Shown here: one piece after another, positions 59,831-64,000 of the stretch
Numbering within the stretch: position 1 is the first letter of the stretch
Layout of the letters: each line of letters begins with the position of its first letter
NCBI GenBank assembly: GCA_905182995.1
Contig: CAJJDP010000039.1
Span: 381,722-445,721, forward strand
DNA from: Paramecium octaurelia
Lineage: Eukaryota > Ciliophora > Oligohymenophorea > Peniculida > Parameciidae
DNA: 64,000 nt
Reading direction: 5' to 3'
Made by a program: the position numbers and the translations under genes
Notes under the pieces: generated by a model
What the model saw: only the letters and a program-made list of their open reading frames with translations
Told to the model about the DNA's origin: nothing
Databases searched by the model: none

Positions 59831-62800
59831 ATGCGAAAGGCAAATTGCAAAAAAAGTAATAATGGAATTTCAATTGGGGATGTATTTAGTAAAATGATTT
59901 AAGTTACTATGCACTCTGAAAGGAGTGTAAGAATTAGATCACAAATATAATTGGTGCTTTTCTTAATTAGCAAATTTTAGCTGATATTCTTTTTATTTTA
60001 CTTGGATTATGAATGGGAAAGCACAAATAATTTATATATTTATCACTACATTCTGCTATTCATTTTTAGAATAGACCTATTGATATCTAGATTTGAAAAT
60101 ATCTATATTTTGAGTATCTATACCATATTAGGCATTATTACGATAAAGTATTTATCCTACATATTACTATCATTTGATGATAAATTGTAGCAAAAAAAAC
60201 TTCCATTTTTAATAAAATCTATTGGGTTATATGGGCAATTATTTTATACAGTTTTCCATATGTTATTATCGACATTAAGTTGCTTATTTATATATCAGCA
60301 GTATAATTAGGTAGAGTTAAGCAATCTTAATTACATTCATTTATTATTTGGAATTTTATGTTTTGCGATATTATAATTAGAGGCAATTTATCATTTATAA
60401 ATAAGCGAATAATCGATAGATGGTAAGATTATATGTTTTGATAGATTAAGAGTAACAGTTAAAGAATACATAATTTTATTTTTAAACTTAATTGTCATAA
60501 TTTTATTCTCAGTTGTCAAAAGATCTTAGGTTGTTTCTTGGATTATTCATTTACTTGTTTTATTAGGTTCTTCATTGGATGCCATCAATTTATAAGAAAA
60601 TCAAACAACTATCGAAAACACTAAAAAATTTATTATTTACTTTTCTGATTCATTTACTGTAGTCTATGTATGCTATTCACTTATCTAATTAATTCTTTAA
60701 AGCTAATCATTTCAAGTATTTATTTACACAATCTTCTCCTTTCCATTATTACTTTAGATATTAATTAAAGTGGATTAATACATTAATTATATTATTTTTC
60801 ATTAGGCTTTTGAGAGAACAAAGATTTAATTGTTTGCAATAACTTAGTTATTAATAAAAAAATAGAATAATTATAAATTTCCAGCCATTTTTAAATTATT
60901 CATATATAATCATCATAAAAGGAAATGCAACGACATTTAATGTTATTGCCATCATAATAAACTTTTAATTGATCCTAAAGATACAGCTACAATTACATCT
61001 GATATAGACAAAGATTTCATTCAAAAAAAGTTAAAATAAATAAGAAAATTCATTATAAATTATAAATTTGACAATTTGGATGAACTTTAATATTATAATG
61101 TTTTATATGGAACGTTATTGTCCAATAATGGTTGGCCAATATAGTCAATAAGACATTTTAATTAATTAATATATGGTCGAAAAAATTGGAGAAGTTCTCA
61201 ACAAAGCATCAATTAATCAATTTTAAAACCTAACTCCTTTTCTGTAACTTAGAAAAATGATTCTTCTTCTCAAACAATAAATGAACCTGATAAAAAGTTT
61301 TAAGAAATTTAAATGAGTGATCAAAAGAGATTTTAGAAAAACACCTTAACTTAGATGGTGAAGTTTGATTTTATTCAAATTTAAAGAATTTAATTTTTTT
61401 TAACTGAGACGAAATACTAACTTAAAAATTTGTTTGGGGGCCATTAGCTCACGGCTGAACAACATAGTTTATCAGAATAAATTCAAGCTTTTATGAAATA
61501 GGAACTCAAAATGGATTAACATGTCAATGAAATTAAAAAAATCTTAAAGCTCAAAATCAAATATTTTGAAAATCTAAATTAGTAAATTAAGGCAAACAAA
61601 GTTTCATAGATCATGAAAGCTCTATCCTTAATTACTAATAAATTGATGACATTTAAAAATTTATTAAAACTTGAATACGATAATTATCAAAGTAAAAGAT
61701 TATTGTCACTTTAAATTTTTTACGAAGCTGAAATCTTTAGAAATATATTAGAGGCTTTTAAATTATACAACTAAGCGTCTCTTTAAGATGATTCAATAGC
61801 AATATTAAACCAAAATATGAATGTTAAATTTTATTCTAATAAAATAAGCTATATCATGTTAGAGATAGATGATGACCTATAAGGAGCAGAAATAATAAAA
61901 TATTCAACTAATTTAAGACAAATGATTGAGTGTAGTCCCAACGATGAAATAAATTTTTATTCTTTATTTCTACCTTTTATATCCAGAGAACATCCATTAT
62001 TAATATCAAGATTTTTCAAAATTGGATAATCAAAATTCTATAAATAGTTCAATTAAAGTTTTATTAAAACAAAATAAGATTTGGCAAAATCAATTATTTT
62101 TAGCTTTGACAATGTAGTTTAATTAGAGTAGGAAAAAATTACACTAATTGGATTATTATAAGAAATTGATATTTAAAATCCATTTATTATGATAGATGTC
62201 AATTAAATTGTTGGAGGAATAACAAAATCTTTGCTTTCTACCCTAGGCTACAGTCAAGTTTTCATAGACAACATAAGAAGTTTTCTCATCTTCTACCAGA
62301 TAAAAATAACGTAAATATTTCCAGATTTTAATGAATTCGTCTAAAACGAGAATTAATAATCAGTTTTAAAATTGACTAACATAGATACTTGTTTTATTGA
62401 TTTAGAATATTTTTTTAATGAATTGCATAATGAAAACTTTGATTCAATTTAACAGCAAGCATAGTTTTTGCTCAAATTATGGAATGATCATCATGTAAAA
62501 TCGTATTATTCAAGTATTACTATTTATGTATATGAAATTTATGGTTACAATTATTATGTTATACAAATTGATTCTTTAGTTTAAACTTAGAAATTTAATA
62601 AAAATTAAGATAAATCTAGCGAAGGCATTAAAAATAATGAATAATCATAAAGTTTTGAAATCAGTTAGTTAAATTTATCCATAGAAGAAGCCATGCCAAG
62701 ACTCATTAATTAGTTTACAATAAAAAATAGAGAAACCTATTCTTAGAATGTGCAAAAGAATAGCTAAATTATCAATTTATTTGCAGTTCAAGAAGTAGAT

Positions 62801-64000
62801 TAAGAAGAAGTTTATCTAAAGATGGACTAACTTTAAATAATGTTATCTCCTAATAAAAGTACGAGTCAGTTAATAGAAAAGCAACAAAATAAATTGTTAC
62901 GTTAGCCATCGCAATAAGATTATTACACTATAAACACATATTAAAAACAAAATAAAAATCACAGTATAGATCATGAGGAATTAAATTTAAAAGCTGATTA
63001 AAAATAAATTGAAAATTTATTAAAAAATTCATTATAATTAACAGAAATAGGGGGAAATAGTGAAATTATAAAAAAGTATGAATTATTGAACTCTTTAACT
63101 AAATTAAAAGTCCCAAAAATTTTAAAAATTGCACTAGCTACTTTTATTCTATTTGTTCTGATCTAAACTATATGTCTATCCTTGGTTGTATCAATACTTC
63201 ATAATGATATATAATAATTTATTTCAGATATCGAGATTATTGCCCTGCATGCAAGCATATAAGGGCCTCATGATTTATTTTTCTCAATGAGAAACACTAT
63301 CACTTCATATCAATAAATGGCACGAGAAGGATTCATTCCTACTAGCAAAGTTACAAATTTGACTGAACCATATTATTTAAATATTTAATTTGGATATTAC
63401 GAATTGAGAGATAGTTTTTATCATTAACTAGACAATGATTATCTGAAACTGTTTTTAGATGAAGAAGAAATGACACTACTATTTATGAGAAACAATGATA
63501 CAGAAAACTATGCTATGGAACCTAAAACATTTAGAGAATGTTTATTAATTATACTATAATATCAATTTGCATAAATGAGAACATTTTAAAAGAGACAGAG
63601 CACTGCAGGCTAGCCCTATCAGGTTTTTCTTTTTTCAAATTATTATAACATCCAGGATAAACTGGAAGGTATTACAAATGATATACTATAATATTCTAAA
63701 AATAGAAGTAGAAATGTAGGAATCAAATGGTAAATAATTTGTATATTTTTTGCTCTCATTATTATTATCAATTCAATTTGTCTAATAATTGAGCTTCATC
63801 AATATTATAAATTATATGATAGATTTTTATAGTTATTAAATTTTTTGGATAAATAAAAAGTACAATTGGAAATTGACAAACTTAATTAATTGTAGAAATT
63901 AATTACTACAAATTAAGAATGCATATACTCATATTAGTTTGATCTTTAACGCCAAGAATAAATGATGAATAATTATGTGGCTTTAAACAAAATCTCAAAT
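59831..64000 (+). CDS. TmcB/PAS-like multi-pass membrane protein, second copy (3' end outside window)
   Basis: Open from ATG 59831 to the last base, about 1390 codons, without TGA and without needing an intron. The order matches the gene at 50225. N-terminus GISIGDVFSKMIQVTM, then eight or so membrane segments (to about residue 340), a long helical region, and a PAS-type region (NLRQMIECSPNDEINFYSLFLPFI, EHPLLISRFF, NPFIMIDVNQIVGG). An acidic/Gln-rich linker follows, then a membrane helix near 1105 (LKIALATFILFVLIQTICLSLV). A luminal domain comes next and a helix near 1305 (IICIFFALIIIINSICLIIE). Sequence is clearly diverged from its paralogue, so the duplication is old. In-frame ATG 59894 is an alternative start. 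Confidence 0.82.

Noticed and set aside
1-64000. Reading the sequence with the standard code, giving many short genes
   Set aside because: Conserved proteins (RAD50, cactin, NAP1, kinases) run through dozens of TAA and TAG codons in positions suited to Gln. Only TGA ends them.
1-64000. CRISPR array, transposon, rRNA or telomere repeats
   Set aside because: I looked for spaced direct repeats, transposase motifs, rRNA cores and CCCCAA/CCCAAA-type runs and found none.

Overview
Organism and code. This is somatic (macronuclear-type) DNA of a ciliate, almost certainly Paramecium. About 75% of bases are A or T. Long reading frames appear only when TAA and TAG are read as Gln and TGA is the sole stop. 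Genes are packed a few tens of bases apart, and conserved proteins are restored by removing GT..AG introns of only 20-29 nt. I resolved about 50 such introns by frame arithmetic and protein continuity. All coding calls below use code table 6, and I translated them by hand.

Layout. 0-2.1 kb: leukotriene-A4-hydrolase-like M1 aminopeptidase (-). 2.6-4.4 kb: secreted/anchored protein (-). 4.4-8.0 kb: AT-rich and gene-poor, with one Paramecium-family protein and one probable relic. 8.1-13.4 kb: cactin, a small protein and a membrane hybrid histidine kinase (+). 13.5-14.6 kb: a decayed NDUFA9-like complex I gene (-). 14.7 kb: tRNA-Met (-). 15.0-19.6 kb: glutaminyl cyclase, TVP23-like, coiled-coil and NAP1/SET genes (+). 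20.7-23.4 kb: a second hybrid histidine kinase (-). 23.6-25.0 kb: EGF/transmembrane/RING-H2 protein (+). 26.5-29.0 kb: TPR protein with a strikingly regular intron pattern (+). 29.1-30.1 kb: Cys-rich surface-antigen-like protein (-). 30.6-34.8 kb: two small hypotheticals, isoprenylcysteine methyltransferase and an unknown (+). 35.6-40.1 kb: HMG-box/histone-fold gene (-) head-to-head with RAD50 (+). 40.2-44.2 kb: ankyrin-AGC kinase and Cache receptor-like protein (+). 44.2-45.4 kb: TMEM128-like (-) head-to-head with a double-CXC protein (+). 45.6-50.0 kb: coiled-coil and small proteins. 50.2-55.3 kb: giant TmcB/PAS-like membrane protein (+). 55.6-58.9 kb: Paramecium-family protein, SLC25 carrier (-) and coiled-coil protein (+). 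59.8 kb to the end: second TmcB/PAS-like gene, cut by the window.

How the genes relate. This looks like ordinary, very compact ciliate gene space, not an operon or a mobile island. I see no CRISPR array, transposon, rRNA or telomere. Notable features are: six phase-1 introns splitting the same conserved TPR codon; divergent gene pairs with only 24-58 bp between start codons; a complex I pseudogene; a gene pair overlapping as ATGA; and an unusual HMG-box plus histone-fold protein sharing a 33-bp spacer with RAD50. The signalling content (two hybrid kinases, two TmcB-like proteins, a Cache protein, an AGC kinase) is typical of Paramecium gene families.
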